Positions 1 through 6,993 of a stretch of 6,993 nucleotides of DNA are shown piece by piece (positions within the stretch are counted from its first letter, which is position 1; each line of letters starts with the position of its first letter). Origin of the DNA: an uncultured Sphingomonadales bacterium (GTDB lineage: Bacteria > Pseudomonadota > Alphaproteobacteria > Sphingomonadales > Sphingomonadaceae); the NCBI GenBank assembly GCA_903868655.1, contig CAIPWG010000638.1:1-6993 (forward strand), read 5' to 3'. The notes beneath the pieces were generated by a model. That model did no database searches. It saw only the letters and a list, made by a program, of their open reading frames with translations, and had not been told where the DNA came from. Both the position numbers and the translations under genes were made by a program.

Positions 1-3
1 GCA

Positions 4-858
4 ATGGAACAGGCGGCCTCTGGTGATACGACTGAACGGACAGGCCGTGCCCTGGCCGATGCCGACCGGCGGCTGGGCGCGTGTGGCATAGTGCTGGAAC
101 ATCGTGTGGCGCTGGGGCCGTGCCGGCTGCTTGACGATCGTACGGTGGCGCGTGTGGGTTCATTGCTGTCCGATCTGTCTGCGCAATTGGCTGGGCCAGA
201 CACTGGATTGGCCGCATCGGTGCGCGAGATGTTGGCGGGGCGTCGCGCTATTTTAACCCACCTGCTTGCGCTGTCGGTGGAGGCGCGTCTGGCCGAGACG
301 CTGGCGGTTGAGCGTGGCCTTGACCCAAGACTGCCGCCCTTGTTGCGCAGACAGACCGATGCCACCGATACGATTGCGCTGATCGCTGCGCAGACCCGAA
401 TGGATAGCGCGATGCGCGCGATGCGGCTGCCGCTTGATGAATTGCCGGGTGATCTGCAACACCTGGCGTGGTCGATCAGCCACGTGGTGCATGCCGATCA
501 TGGACAAACTGCGCCGATGGACCGCGCAGCATCGGCAGCAGCGCGGCCAGCGCGGCTGGATTTGCAGCATCAGGTGCTGCTCGGATTGGGCGATGATTTG
601 CAACTGGCGTTACGGATTGATGAGGCGGGGTTGGGCCTGTTTCTGAGTGCGCTGGCGCTGGCTTCCGGTATTGCGCGCGACACGGTCGCGCTGGCCACTG
701 CCGAAGATGATCCTTTGCGCCTGGCGTTGATCCTGCGTGCTGCGGGTTTGACGCAGGATGCGGCGGCGATGCAATTGCTGGCGATCCGGCCCGATGCAGA
801 CAGTGCACTGGTCGATGTCGGCGACGCGGAACAGCTGTTGCAAGGTGGTCCACGATGA
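4..858 (+). CDS. Helical cytoplasmic protein of unknown function, possibly DUF2336-like, coupled to a kinase-like gene
   Basis: The protein has 284 residues, is rich in Ala, Leu and Arg, and appears almost wholly alpha-helical. I see no signal peptide and no membrane segment. Helical blocks are visible at about residues 46-62, 71-105, 121-140 and 205-262. A segment near 137-150 (M-R-L-P-L-D-E-L-P) and a C-terminal block near 238-260 (L-R-L-A-L-I-L-R-A-A-G-L) recall the alphaproteobacterial DUF2336 family. That link is from memory and is not proven. No catalytic motif is apparent. Residues 160-166 hold a His cluster (H160, H163, H166) of unknown meaning. The stop codon overlaps the ATG of the next gene as ATGA, so the two are probably co-translated and may work together. 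The ATG lies at base 4 of the window, so an earlier start, and any promoter, could lie outside it. That this is a real gene is likely; the family name is tentative. Confidence 0.72.
   Translation: MEQAASGDTTERTGRALADADRRLGACGIVLEHRVALGPCRLLDDRTVARVGSLLSDLSAQLAGPDTGLAASVREMLAGRRAILTHLLALSVEARLAETLAVERGLDPRLPPLLRRQTDATDTIALIAAQTRMDSAMRAMRLPLDELPGDLQHLAWSISHVVHADHGQTAPMDRAASAAARPARLDLQHQVLLGLGDDLQLALRIDEAGLGLFLSALALASGIARDTVALATAEDDPLRLALILRAAGLTQDAAAMQLLAIRPDADSALVDVGDAEQLLQGGPR
842..848 (+). promoter_or_regulatory. Shine-Dalgarno site of the kinase-like gene, inside the preceding gene
   Basis: AAGGTGG lies six bases before the ATG at 855 and inside the last codons of the upstream gene. It supports the chosen start and the translational coupling through the ATGA overlap at 855-858. 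Confidence 0.6.
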
Positions 859-2210
859 GCGCGACTGGTCCGGTATGCGGATTGTGCGATAGCACAGACC
901 GGTTGGTCGAGGCGGATACCGCGCTCGCCGGGTTGCAAGTGCGCTGTGGCGGCGATCTGCCCGGCACGTTGGCGGTGCCTTCGCTGCTGGGCTTGGTCAG
1001 GCGCACGCGTGTTTTGGGTGTGCCGCAATTGCGGCTGTTGTCAGCGGTCGACGAAGGCAAGGCGATTGCTTTCTTGGCCCGGGTTGAGCCCGATCCCGCG
1101 GGAACCCGGCTTGCGCTCAGCCATTGGCGGATGACCGGTGACCATGCGCGCGAAGTGGTACTGATCGATCCTGTACTCTATCAGGTTGCGGCGATCCATG
1201 CCGTGCTCGACGCCGACCAACGCGTGTTGGCGGTCGATGTTCGCGCCGAAGAGGGAGATCATGCGGCGCTGCAAAGCCTGGCGACCCGCTGGCGTACGCG
1301 TGTGCAACCGTGGAGCGAGGCTGTGGCCCTGGTCGGGGTCGCGCATCGTCAGCCATTGCACTGGCGCCTGCTGGATGACGTGGCATTTCATCTGCCGGGT
1401 TCGCCGCGGGTGTGGCGCGCGCGCCTGGTCCCGCATGGAGAAGCCGGGTTTGACTTGCTGGTTCTGCCCGATGCGGTCGACCGGGTGCCGGGTATCGCCG
1501 CGGCCGGGCCCGATCTGGCAATACTCCCTTCCAACCGACTGATCGGTCACGATCTGGCCCCTGCATTGCGGCAGCCAATCAACCGGATCATCGCCAATGC
1601 CGAAACGATCCGCACGCGGCTCGCCGGGCCCCTGGCTGACAGCTATGCCGGTTATGCCGCCGATATTGCCGAGGCCGGCCGGCACCTTTTGGCGCTGGTC
1701 GAGGACCTGGCGGATCTGGATGCGGTAGAGGCCCCCGATTTTGCGCCAGCACCCGATCGTATTGATCTGGCTGATTGCGCGCGCCGTGCCGCCGGAATTT
1801 TGGCGATGCGCGCCCAAGAACGGGGTATTGCTTTGGCCATTCCGCCCGAAACCGTTGTCATACCTGCCACCGGTGAATTTCGCCGCGTGCTGCAAGTTCT
1901 GCTGAATCTGGTGACCAACGCCATCCGCTACAGCCCGGCACAGTCCACGGTTACAATCGAAACGGGTGGTGACACGCTTCAGGCATGGATTGCAGTGTGC
2001 GACGAAGGGCAGGGCCTGACCTTAGACCAGACCGCGCGCGTCTTTGAAAAATTTGAACGGCTGGGTCGCACGGGCGACGGTGGCAGCGGGCTAGGCCTGT
2101 ATATTTCACGCCGTCTGGCGCGCGCAATGGGCGGCGATCTGACAGTTGCGCCAGGCCCGGGGGCACGGTTTTTGCTGACTTTGCCCGGGCGAATTTCCCA
2201 CGGCAGCTGA
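855..2210 (+). CDS. Sensor histidine kinase-like protein with a degenerate H-box
   Basis: The protein has 451 residues, no membrane segment and no signal peptide, so it should be cytoplasmic. Residues 1-220 are a probable sensory part, perhaps PAS-like in its first 90 residues, with C8-x-x-C11 and C31 near the N-terminus. A dimerisation-type helical pair spans about 228-292. The HATPase_c domain spans about 340-446: N-box N351 and N355, G1 box D383-E-G-Q-G387, F-box F397 and F400, G2 box G410-S-G-L-G-L415. All usual ATP-binding motifs are present. In the H-box the segment L238-R-Q-P-I-N-R aligns with the usual L-R-T-P-L-N-A, which puts P236 where the phospho-acceptor His should be. H232 is the only nearby histidine, four residues earlier. 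It may therefore be an atypical kinase or a non-phosphorylating regulator. No receiver domain or response regulator gene is in the window. The ATGA overlap with the upstream gene fixes the start. Confidence 0.85.
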   Translation: MSATGPVCGLCDSTDRLVEADTALAGLQVRCGGDLPGTLAVPSLLGLVRRTRVLGVPQLRLLSAVDEGKAIAFLARVEPDPAGTRLALSHWRMTGDHAREVVLIDPVLYQVAAIHAVLDADQRVLAVDVRAEEGDHAALQSLATRWRTRVQPWSEAVALVGVAHRQPLHWRLLDDVAFHLPGSPRVWRARLVPHGEAGFDLLVLPDAVDRVPGIAAAGPDLAILPSNRLIGHDLAPALRQPINRIIANAETIRTRLAGPLADSYAGYAADIAEAGRHLLALVEDLADLDAVEAPDFAPAPDRIDLADCARRAAGILAMRAQERGIALAIPPETVVIPATGEFRRVLQVLLNLVTNAIRYSPAQSTVTIETGGDTLQAWIAVCDEGQGLTLDQTARVFEKFERLGRTGDGGSGLGLYISRRLARAMGGDLTVAPGPGARFLLTLPGRISHGS

Positions 2211-2241
2211 AGCCGGTGCGCTTGGCGCGAAGTCCACACAC

Positions 2242-2275
2242 AAAAAGGGGCGCGCTGTCGGCACGCCCCTTTTTT
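2242..2275. terminator. Bidirectional rho-independent terminator between convergent genes
   Basis: An 11-bp perfect stem pairs 2242-2252 (AAAAAGGGGCG) with 2264-2274 (CGCCCCTTTTT). Two further inner pairs (2254-2255 with 2261-2262) leave a loop at 2256-2260. On the + strand the stem ends in six T (2270-2275). On the - strand it ends in five T (complement of 2242-2246). It lies 31 bases after the kinase-like stop and 17 bases after the gltA stop, so it can serve both genes. Confidence 0.92.
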
Positions 2276-2291
2276 ATTGCTCTGATTGCGG

Positions 2292-3578
2292 TCAGCGCTG
2301 TTCGACGGGAAGGTAATCGCGTGCGGTCGGCCCGGTATAGAGCTGACGCGGACGACCGATTTTCTGGCCTGGATCCGAAATCATTTCGTTCCATTGCGCG
2401 ACCCACCCGACGGTGCGCGCCAACGCGAAAAGCACGGTGAACATTGTGGTCGGGAAACCGATCGCCGAAAGGATGATCCATGAATAGAAATCGACGTTGG
2501 GGAACAGCTTCTTTTCAATGAAGTACGGATCGCTCAACGCAATCTCTTCAAGACGCAGCGCGGTTTCAAACAGCGGGTCGGACACGTTCAGCGCCTTGAA
2601 CACCTCGCGCACAGTCTTTTGCATGACGGTCGCGCGCGGGTCATAGTTTTTGTAAACGCGGTGACCAAAGCCCATCAGACGGAACGGGTCGTTCTTGTCC
2701 TTGGCGCGTTCGATATAGTGCTGGATGCGATCGGGCGTACCGATTTCACGCAGCATGTTGAGCGCGGCTTCGTTGGCGCCGCCATGCGCCGGGCCCCACA
2801 GGCAGGCAATGCCGGCGGCCATGCAGGCAAACGGATTGGCGCCCGATGAACCGGCCAGACGCACGGTCGATGTTGACGCGTTCTGTTCGTGATCGGCATG
2901 CAGGATGAAAATGCGATCCAGCGCACGCTCCACTTCAGGAACCACGTGATATTCCTCGGCCGGCACGCCAAACGTCATACGTAGAAAATTGCCGGTGTAG
3001 GACAGACGGTTGTCTGGATAGACGAACGGCTGACCCACCGAATATTTGTAAGCCATCGCGGCGATCGTCGGCATCTTGGCAATCAGCCGATGCGAACTGA
3101 TCTTGCGCAATTCCGGATCGGCGATGTCGGTCGAATCGTGATAGAATGCCGACAAGGCACCAACCACCCCGCACATCACCGCCATCGGGTGTGCGTCGCG
3201 ACGGAACCCGCGATAGAATGTGCTCAGCTGTTCATGCACCATCGTGTGGCGCGTGATCGTGTGGCTGAATTCGGTCAGTTGCTCAGCACTTGGCAGTTCG
3301 CCGTTGAGCAGCAGATAGCTGACTTCCATGAACGACGAATGTTCGGCCAGCTGGCCGATGGGATAACCCCGGTGCAACAGAACGCCTTCATCGCCATCGA
3401 TATACGTGATGGCGCTGTCGCAGCTGGCGGTGCTGGTAAAGCCGGGGTCATAAGTGAACATCCCGGTCTGGCCATACAGCTTGCGAATATCGATCACATC
3501 GGGACCGATCGTGCCGCTGGTCACCGGCAATTCAACAGTCTTGCCGCCGGTTTGCAGCGTTGCCTGCTTGTCGCTCAC
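2292..3578 (-). CDS. gltA: Citrate synthase, type II (hexameric, Gram-negative type)
   Basis: The enzyme condenses oxaloacetate with acetyl-CoA to citrate, the entry step of the TCA cycle, in the cytoplasm. The 428-residue length matches E. coli GltA (427) and the numbering is offset by one. The catalytic triad is present: H265 (G-P-A-H-G-G), H306 (G-F-G-H-R-V-Y) and D363 (N-V-D-F-Y-S). H227 and H230 of [11 protein letters not shown]315, R388 and R409 are also in place. R110-H111 corresponds to the residues that bind NADH in the E. coli enzyme, but the reactive E. coli C206 is replaced by A207. W367 follows the catalytic Asp motif where Gly or Ala is usual. The start is GTG (complement of 3576-3578), chosen because a perfect AGGAGG lies eight bases upstream and no better start is nearby. 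The gene follows gltX on the same strand after 71 bases and ends at a shared terminator. Confidence 0.98.
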   Translation of the reverse strand: MSDKQATLQTGGKTVELPVTSGTIGPDVIDIRKLYGQTGMFTYDPGFTSTASCDSAITYIDGDEGVLLHRGYPIGQLAEHSSFMEVSYLLLNGELPSAEQLTEFSHTITRHTMVHEQLSTFYRGFRRDAHPMAVMCGVVGALSAFYHDSTDIADPELRKISSHRLIAKMPTIAAMAYKYSVGQPFVYPDNRLSYTGNFLRMTFGVPAEEYHVVPEVERALDRIFILHADHEQNASTSTVRLAGSSGANPFACMAAGIACLWGPAHGGANEAALNMLREIGTPDRIQHYIERAKDKNDPFRLMGFGHRVYKNYDPRATVMQKTVREVFKALNVSDPLFETALRLEEIALSDPYFIEKKLFPNVDFYSWIILSAIGFPTTMFTVLFALARTVGWVAQWNEMISDPGQKIGRPRQLYTGPTARDYLPVEQR

Positions 3579-3586
3579 GTCTCAGT

Positions 3587-3592
3587 CCTCCT
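3587..3592 (-). promoter_or_regulatory. Perfect Shine-Dalgarno of gltA, deciding a GTG start
   Basis: The - strand reads AGGAGG here, eight bases before the GTG at 3578-3576. This strong site compensates for the weaker start codon and supports high expression. It decides the start, because the first codon is GTG rather than ATG. Confidence 0.88.
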
Positions 3593-3597
3593 GTGTC

Positions 3598-3636
3598 AAT
3601 GTCTGGCCGGAATTCCGGTCACATGAGAAATGTCTG
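3598..3636. promoter_or_regulatory. Palindrome flanked by a direct repeat upstream of gltA
   Basis: CCGGAATTCCGG at 3607-3618 is a perfect 12-bp palindrome. The symmetry extends to 3604-3621 with one mismatched pair (3606 and 3619). AATGTCTG occurs on both sides, at 3598-3605 and 3629-3636, 31 bases apart and in the same orientation. No T-run follows on the - strand, so it is not a typical gltX terminator. It lies in the gltX-gltA gap, 26-43 bases before the gltA start. It could be an operator, a transcript hairpin or chance. I could not assign a convincing -35/-10 pair. Confidence 0.3.
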
Positions 3637-3649
3637 CAATCCCGCGTCG

Positions 3650-5125
3650 TCAGGTTGTTGCGCCAACCTGTTGATCGCGAATCCGTCCGATAACTTCGTC
3701 GTGCCCGAGCAAGGCGAGTACGTCAAAAATACCGGGTGAAGTGGTGGTGCCGGTCAGCGCCGCGCGCAGCGGCTGTGCCAGTTTGCCAAGGCCGAGCCCG
3801 CATTCTTCGGCCAGAGCCTTGACCACGACTTCCAGTGCCTCGACCGTCCAATCGGTCACGGGGTACAGCCGGTCATGGATTTGGCCCAGCAGAGCCCGCG
3901 TCTCGTCGGTTAACAGCGCGGCCGCCTTGGCATCGGGCGTGATTGGCCTCGCGGCAAATAGGAAACGCGCTCCGTCGCTCAGTTCGTTGAGATCGGCCGC
4001 ACGCAGTTTCAGCACCGGCATTGCGGTGGTCAACAAAGCGATCTGCGCTGCACCGTCAATATCAAGGCGCTTTGCAACTTCGCCAGCCAGTCGGGCATCG
4101 TCGGCAAGCCGGATATAGTGCCCGTTGAGGTTAAGCAGCTTTTTGAGGTCGAACCGCGCTGCGCCCTTGTTGACTTGGGCAATGTCGAACCAGTCGACCG
4201 CTTGATCGCGTGAAATGAATTCATCGTCGCCATGGCCCCAGCCAAGCCGCATCAGATAATTCACCACCGCTTCGGGCAGCAGACCCAGCTCGTCGCGATA
4301 CGCATCGACGCCCAAGGCGCCATGGCGTTTGGATAGCTTTGCCCCATCGGCACCGTGGATCAGCGGGATATGCGCATAAAACGGATCAGGCCAGGCGCCG
4401 GTTCCCGCTGCCTGTTCAATCGTATGCATCGCACGGATAACAACGAGTTGGCGAAACGCATTGTTGATATGATCATCCCCACGGATCACGTGGGTTACGC
4501 CCATGTCGTGGTCATCCACCACGACTGCGAGCATGTAAGTCGGCGTGCCATCGCTGCGCAAAATCACGAAATCGTCGATTTCGCTGTTGCTGACCGTGAT
4601 CGAACCCTGAACCAGATCTTCGATCACGGTGTCACCGTCGCGCGGAGCCTTGATGCGAATGACATAGGCCTGATCGGCGGGCCAGGTTGTGGGGTCCGCC
4701 TCGCGCCATTCGCTGTCGATGCGGAACGGGCGGCGTTCGGCCTGCGCTGCTTCGCGTCGTGCGGCAAGTTCCGCCTGCGAGAGGTAACAGCGATAGGCAT
4801 GACCAGCAGCCAGCAACTGGTTCGCCACTTCGGCGTGGCGATCGGACCGCGCGAACTGGAACACCGGGGCTTCATCGCCGCCCAGGCCCAACCAGTTCAG
4901 CCCGTCAAAAATCGCCTCGATCGCCGGTTCGGTCGATCGGGCACGGTCAGTGTCTTCGATGCGGAGCAGATATGTACCGCCATGGTGGCGCGCAAACAGC
5001 CAGTTGAACAGCGCGGTGCGAGCACCGCCGATGTGCAGATAGCCTGTAGGAGATGGAGCAAAACGGGTTACGACCGCAGCCTTGCGGTCCGATGCAGCAG
5101 AATTGGTCGCACTCGTGCTTGCCAT
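3650..5125 (-). CDS. gltX: Glutamyl-tRNA synthetase (class I)
   Basis: The enzyme attaches glutamate to tRNA(Glu) using ATP. In bacteria without GlnRS it also mischarges tRNA(Gln) for the GatCAB pathway, which I infer may apply here. The 491 residues hold a catalytic Rossmann core with the HIGH-type motif H31-I-G-G34 inside [16 protein letters not shown] at 55-60, and the KMSKS-type motif K263-L-S-K-R267. The anticodon-binding region is all-helical, from about 320 to the end. The Cys/His zinc ligands of the E. coli enzyme are absent: only C113 remains, in Y-R-C-Y-L-S. Residues 2-14 are a Ser/Ala/Thr-rich tail before the conserved core. The frame stays open upstream to 5872, but that part is antisense to comEC. 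ATG 5125 was chosen because AAAAGGA (complement of 5137-5143) lies 11 bases before it, while the in-frame ATG at 5146 has no ribosome site. It may be co-transcribed with gltA. Confidence 0.96.
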   Translation of the reverse strand: MASTSATNSAASDRKAAVVTRFAPSPTGYLHIGGARTALFNWLFARHHGGTYLLRIEDTDRARSTEPAIEAIFDGLNWLGLGGDEAPVFQFARSDRHAEVANQLLAAGHAYRCYLSQAELAARREAAQAERRPFRIDSEWREADPTTWPADQAYVIRIKAPRDGDTVIEDLVQGSITVSNSEIDDFVILRSDGTPTYMLAVVVDDHDMGVTHVIRGDDHINNAFRQLVVIRAMHTIEQAAGTGAWPDPFYAHIPLIHGADGAKLSKRHGALGVDAYRDELGLLPEAVVNYLMRLGWGHGDDEFISRDQAVDWFDIAQVNKGAARFDLKKLLNLNGHYIRLADDARLAGEVAKRLDIDGAAQIALLTTAMPVLKLRAADLNELSDGARFLFAARPITPDAKAAALLTDETRALLGQIHDRLYPVTDWTVEALEVVVKALAEECGLGLGKLAQPLRAALTGTTTSPGIFDVLALLGHDEVIGRIRDQQVGATT

Positions 5126-5243
5126 CCCTGGCGCATTCCTTTTCATCGTGGCCATGGTTGCACAGGCGCATTCCCCGTCACCCACGCTGTCTCCCACACC
5201 TGTTGCCGATGACGAGGGGACTCGCATCGGCCGCCGGGCGAAA
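5126..5243. promoter_or_regulatory. Divergent intergenic region between gltX and comEC
   Basis: These 118 bases separate the chosen starts of gltX (leftward) and comEC (rightward), so promoters for both should lie here or overlap the 5' ends. I see a usable gltX ribosome site at 5137-5143. A + strand GAGGGGA at 5214-5220 is too far (23 bases) from the comEC ATG at 5244. I found no convincing -35/-10 pair on either strand, nor a clear operator. If comEC starts at 5148 or 5154 the gap shrinks to about 25 bases. Confidence 0.4.
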
Positions 5244-6993
5244 ATGACCAGCGGGCATTGGGACAGATTGGCGCGCTTGTCCAGTGTGCAGCGCACCATC
5301 GATGAATTCCTGGGCAGCCGTCCGCTTGAGCGTACACCTTGGTTGGCAGTAAGCTTTGCAGCGGGAATTTCGGCTTGGTTGATCTTTCCGGGGCCTTGGC
5401 AATGGGCGGCATTGTTGGCCTTGTGCGCTGCGGCCATTGTGCTTGCGCCGGTGGTCGCGCGGGTGGGGCAGGCAGACCATTTGCGCCACGCTATTGTTGG
5501 TTTGGCGCTGATGGCGGCGGCGGGCTGCGTCACGATCTGGCTGAAGTCTGAATTGGTCGGGGTTGCACGGTTATCAACACAGCATAGCACCCTGCTTGCA
5601 GGTCGCATCGTCGATCGAAAAGACCAGGCTGGCGGCGTGCAATGGGTTCTGGCGGCGCATGTGGCTGGGGTCGAGCGGGCGATGCTGGTTCGGGTGTTTG
5701 TGCCTGCACCGATCGACCGACCCGATATTGTGGCGGGGACGACAGTAGTGGCGAAGGTGCGACTGATGCCGCCGGCACCACCTATGCTCCCTGGAAGCCA
5801 TGATTTTGCCTTTGCCGCGTGGTTCGCCGGAATAAGTGCGACAGGGACGCTGGCTGGACCGGTTACCGTCACGGGTGGTGGCCATGCAAAGTCCGGATTG
5901 CGCGCAGCGCAGCGCGCGATCCATGCCGAGGTCGTGGCGCATATGCCCGGTCCGGCCGGCGCGATCGCGGCTACTTTGGCCAGCGGGGATCGCAGCGCGA
6001 TTGCGCGCGCAGACGCCGACGCGATGCGCGATGCAGGCTTTGCCCATCTTCTGGCGATTGGTGGCTTGCATGTCAGCGCCGTGATTGCAGTGGCCTATGC
6101 CTTGGTTCTCCGCGGGTTGGGTCTGGTGCCCTGGCTGGCGCTTCGGGTGCGTTTGCCCGTGGTGGCAGCGGTGTGCGGGGTACTCGTCGGAATGGCCTAT
6201 TGCCTGATTACCGGATCGGAAGTGCCCACGATGCGCGCCATTGTCGGCGCTGTGCTGGTGCTGGGCGCACTGATCCTCGGTCGCGATCCTTTATCGATGC
6301 GCTTGTTGGCGGTGGCGGCAATGTTCGTCATGCTGTTCTGGCCGGAAGCCGTGGCAGAGGCCGGGTTTCAGATGAGCTTTGGTGCGGTGGTTGCGATCAT
6401 TGCATTGCACGACACAGCCTGGGTCAGACAGTATCTGGCTTTGCGCGATATCAGTTGGTCGCAGCGTGCGCTGCGCCATGGGGCAATGTTGCTGATAGGT
6501 GGCGTGGCGATCCAGATCGCGGTGCTGCCGGTTGCACTGTTTCATTTTCATCGCGCCGGGGTCTATGGCGCTTTGGCCAATATTCTGGCGATCCCGCTCG
6601 TTACGCTCGTCGCAATGCCAAGCCTTGGCATCGGCCTCGCACTTGATCGGGCAGGACTTGGCGCACCAGCGTGGTGGCTTGCGCGCCAATCGCTTGATGC
6701 GGTGCTGTGGATTGCGCATGGCACGGCGGCAATGCCCGGTGCGGTCACGACACTGCCGTCGATGCCCGGTTGGGCCTATGGCATGTGGATCGCCGGTGGC
6801 TTTTGGCTGGCCTTGTGGAGCGGGCGAGTGCGGTTCTGGGGACTGCTGCCCTTGGCCATCGCGGTTAGTGGCTGGGCCACGATCGCAACGCCGGATATTC
6901 TGATTGCTCGTGATGGCCGCCATGTCGGGATCACCGGTCTTGGCCCTGATCTGGTCGTGCTCAGCCCGGGGCAGGGGCGATTTGCGCGCGACA
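5244..6993 (+). CDS. comEC: ComEC/Rec2-family competence DNA-uptake channel, partial (3' end outside window)
   Basis: ComEC is the inner-membrane channel that carries single-stranded DNA into the cell during natural transformation. The frame runs 583 codons to the window edge without a stop. Two hydrophobic segments lie near residues 33-49 and 52-72, followed by a soluble DUF4131-like part at about 100-210. The Competence domain spans about 220-500 and has multiple membrane segments, with H268-L-L-A-I-G-G-L-H276 (usual form S-I-S-G-L-H) and G324-S-E-V-P-T-M-R-A (usual form E-V-P-T-x-R). The last visible residues (about 550-583) begin the C-terminal soluble domain, so its metallo-beta-lactamase fold cannot be judged. 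The start is uncertain. ATG 5244 gives the usual short N-terminus before the first helix but has only a weak ribosome site; ATG 5154, GTG 5148 or other upstream starts are in frame, and the frame is open from 5043. It is divergent from gltX. Confidence 0.9.
   Translation, partial: MTSGHWDRLARLSSVQRTIDEFLGSRPLERTPWLAVSFAAGISAWLIFPGPWQWAALLALCAAAIVLAPVVARVGQADHLRHAIVGLALMAAAGCVTIWLKSELVGVARLSTQHSTLLAGRIVDRKDQAGGVQWVLAAHVAGVERAMLVRVFVPAPIDRPDIVAGTTVVAKVRLMPPAPPMLPGSHDFAFAAWFAGISATGTLAGPVTVTGGGHAKSGLRAAQRAIHAEVVAHMPGPAGAIAATLASGDRSAIARADADAMRDAGFAHLLAIGGLHVSAVIAVAYALVLRGLGLVPWLALRVRLPVVAAVCGVLVGMAYCLITGSEVPTMRAIVGAVLVLGALILGRDPLSMRLLAVAAMFVMLFWPEAVAEAGFQMSFGAVVAIIALHDTAWVRQYLALRDISWSQRALRHGAMLLIGGVAIQIAVLPVALFHFHRAGVYGALANILAIPLVTLVAMPSLGIGLALDRAGLGAPAWWLARQSLDAVLWIAHGTAAMPGAVTTLPSMPGWAYGMWIAGGFWLALWSGRVRFWGLLPLAIAVSGWATIATPDILIARDGRHVGITGLGPDLVVLSPGQGRFARD

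Noticed and set aside
1041..1895. Long - strand open frame (284 codons) opposite the kinase-like gene
   Set aside because: It lies wholly antisense to a gene with clear HATPase motifs, has no recognisable domain, and is expected from high-GC codon bias.
3594..3600. TTGACA-like hexamer on the - strand upstream of gltA as a -35 box
   Set aside because: It lies only about 17 bases from the GTG start and overlaps the region next to the ribosome site, leaving no room for a -10 box and leader.
3090..3626. + strand open frame of 178 codons opposite the gltA 5' half
   Set aside because: It is antisense to a highly conserved enzyme. No ribosome site or family resemblance was seen.
4355..5212. Long + strand open frame (285 codons) opposite gltX
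   Set aside because: It is antisense to the conserved synthetase core and has no domain-like pattern.
5219..5223. GACTC (GANTC, CcrM-type methylation site) in the gltX-comEC gap
   Set aside because: Other GANTC sites occur inside genes of the window (for example 1904-1908 and 3679-3683), so a single intergenic copy is not evidence of methylation-controlled expression.
5819..6646. + strand open frame of 275 codons in another frame of comEC
   Set aside because: It is Arg/Cys/Gly-rich, typical of an out-of-frame reading, while the comEC frame carries the conserved motifs.
6291..6923. - strand open frame of 210 codons opposite comEC
   Set aside because: It is rich in His, Gln, Arg and Cys, as expected of antisense membrane-protein DNA, with no plausible start site.

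Overview
The window is about 62% GC by eye, densely coded, and reads as ordinary chromosome of an alphaproteobacterium, most likely a sphingomonad (Sphingomonadales). That assignment rests on the style of the citrate synthase, the glutamyl-tRNA synthetase and the ComEC protein, and on the gltA-gltX-comEC gene order, which I remember as recurrent in this class. I could not run a search. I see no insertion sequence, CRISPR array, tRNA, rRNA or phage gene. No gene-free stretch exceeds about 120 bases.

Left part (4-2210, + strand): a two-gene, translationally coupled unit. A 284-residue helical cytoplasmic protein, possibly related to the DUF2336 family, ends in an ATGA overlap with a 451-residue histidine-kinase-like protein. 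The kinase has a complete-looking ATP-binding domain, but the usual phospho-acceptor histidine of the H-box is proline. A strong hairpin with T-runs on both strands (2242-2275) ends this unit and also the gene facing it.

Middle part (2292-5125, - strand): gltX (glutamyl-tRNA synthetase) followed by gltA (type II citrate synthase), 71 bases apart on the same strand. gltA starts at GTG behind a perfect AGGAGG. The short gap upstream of gltA carries a near-perfect palindrome flanked by a direct repeat. The citrate synthase has all its catalytic residues, but a tryptophan sits four residues after the catalytic aspartate where glycine or alanine is usual.

Right part (about 5244-6993, + strand): a ComEC/Rec2-type DNA-uptake channel gene, divergent from gltX and cut by the window end. 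Its start is uncertain.

Functionally, gltA and gltX are housekeeping genes (TCA cycle entry and tRNA charging), comEC is a competence channel, and the kinase-like pair is a signalling unit of unknown input and output. I found no clear new multi-gene system. The coupled helical protein plus histidine-less kinase is the part most worth following.
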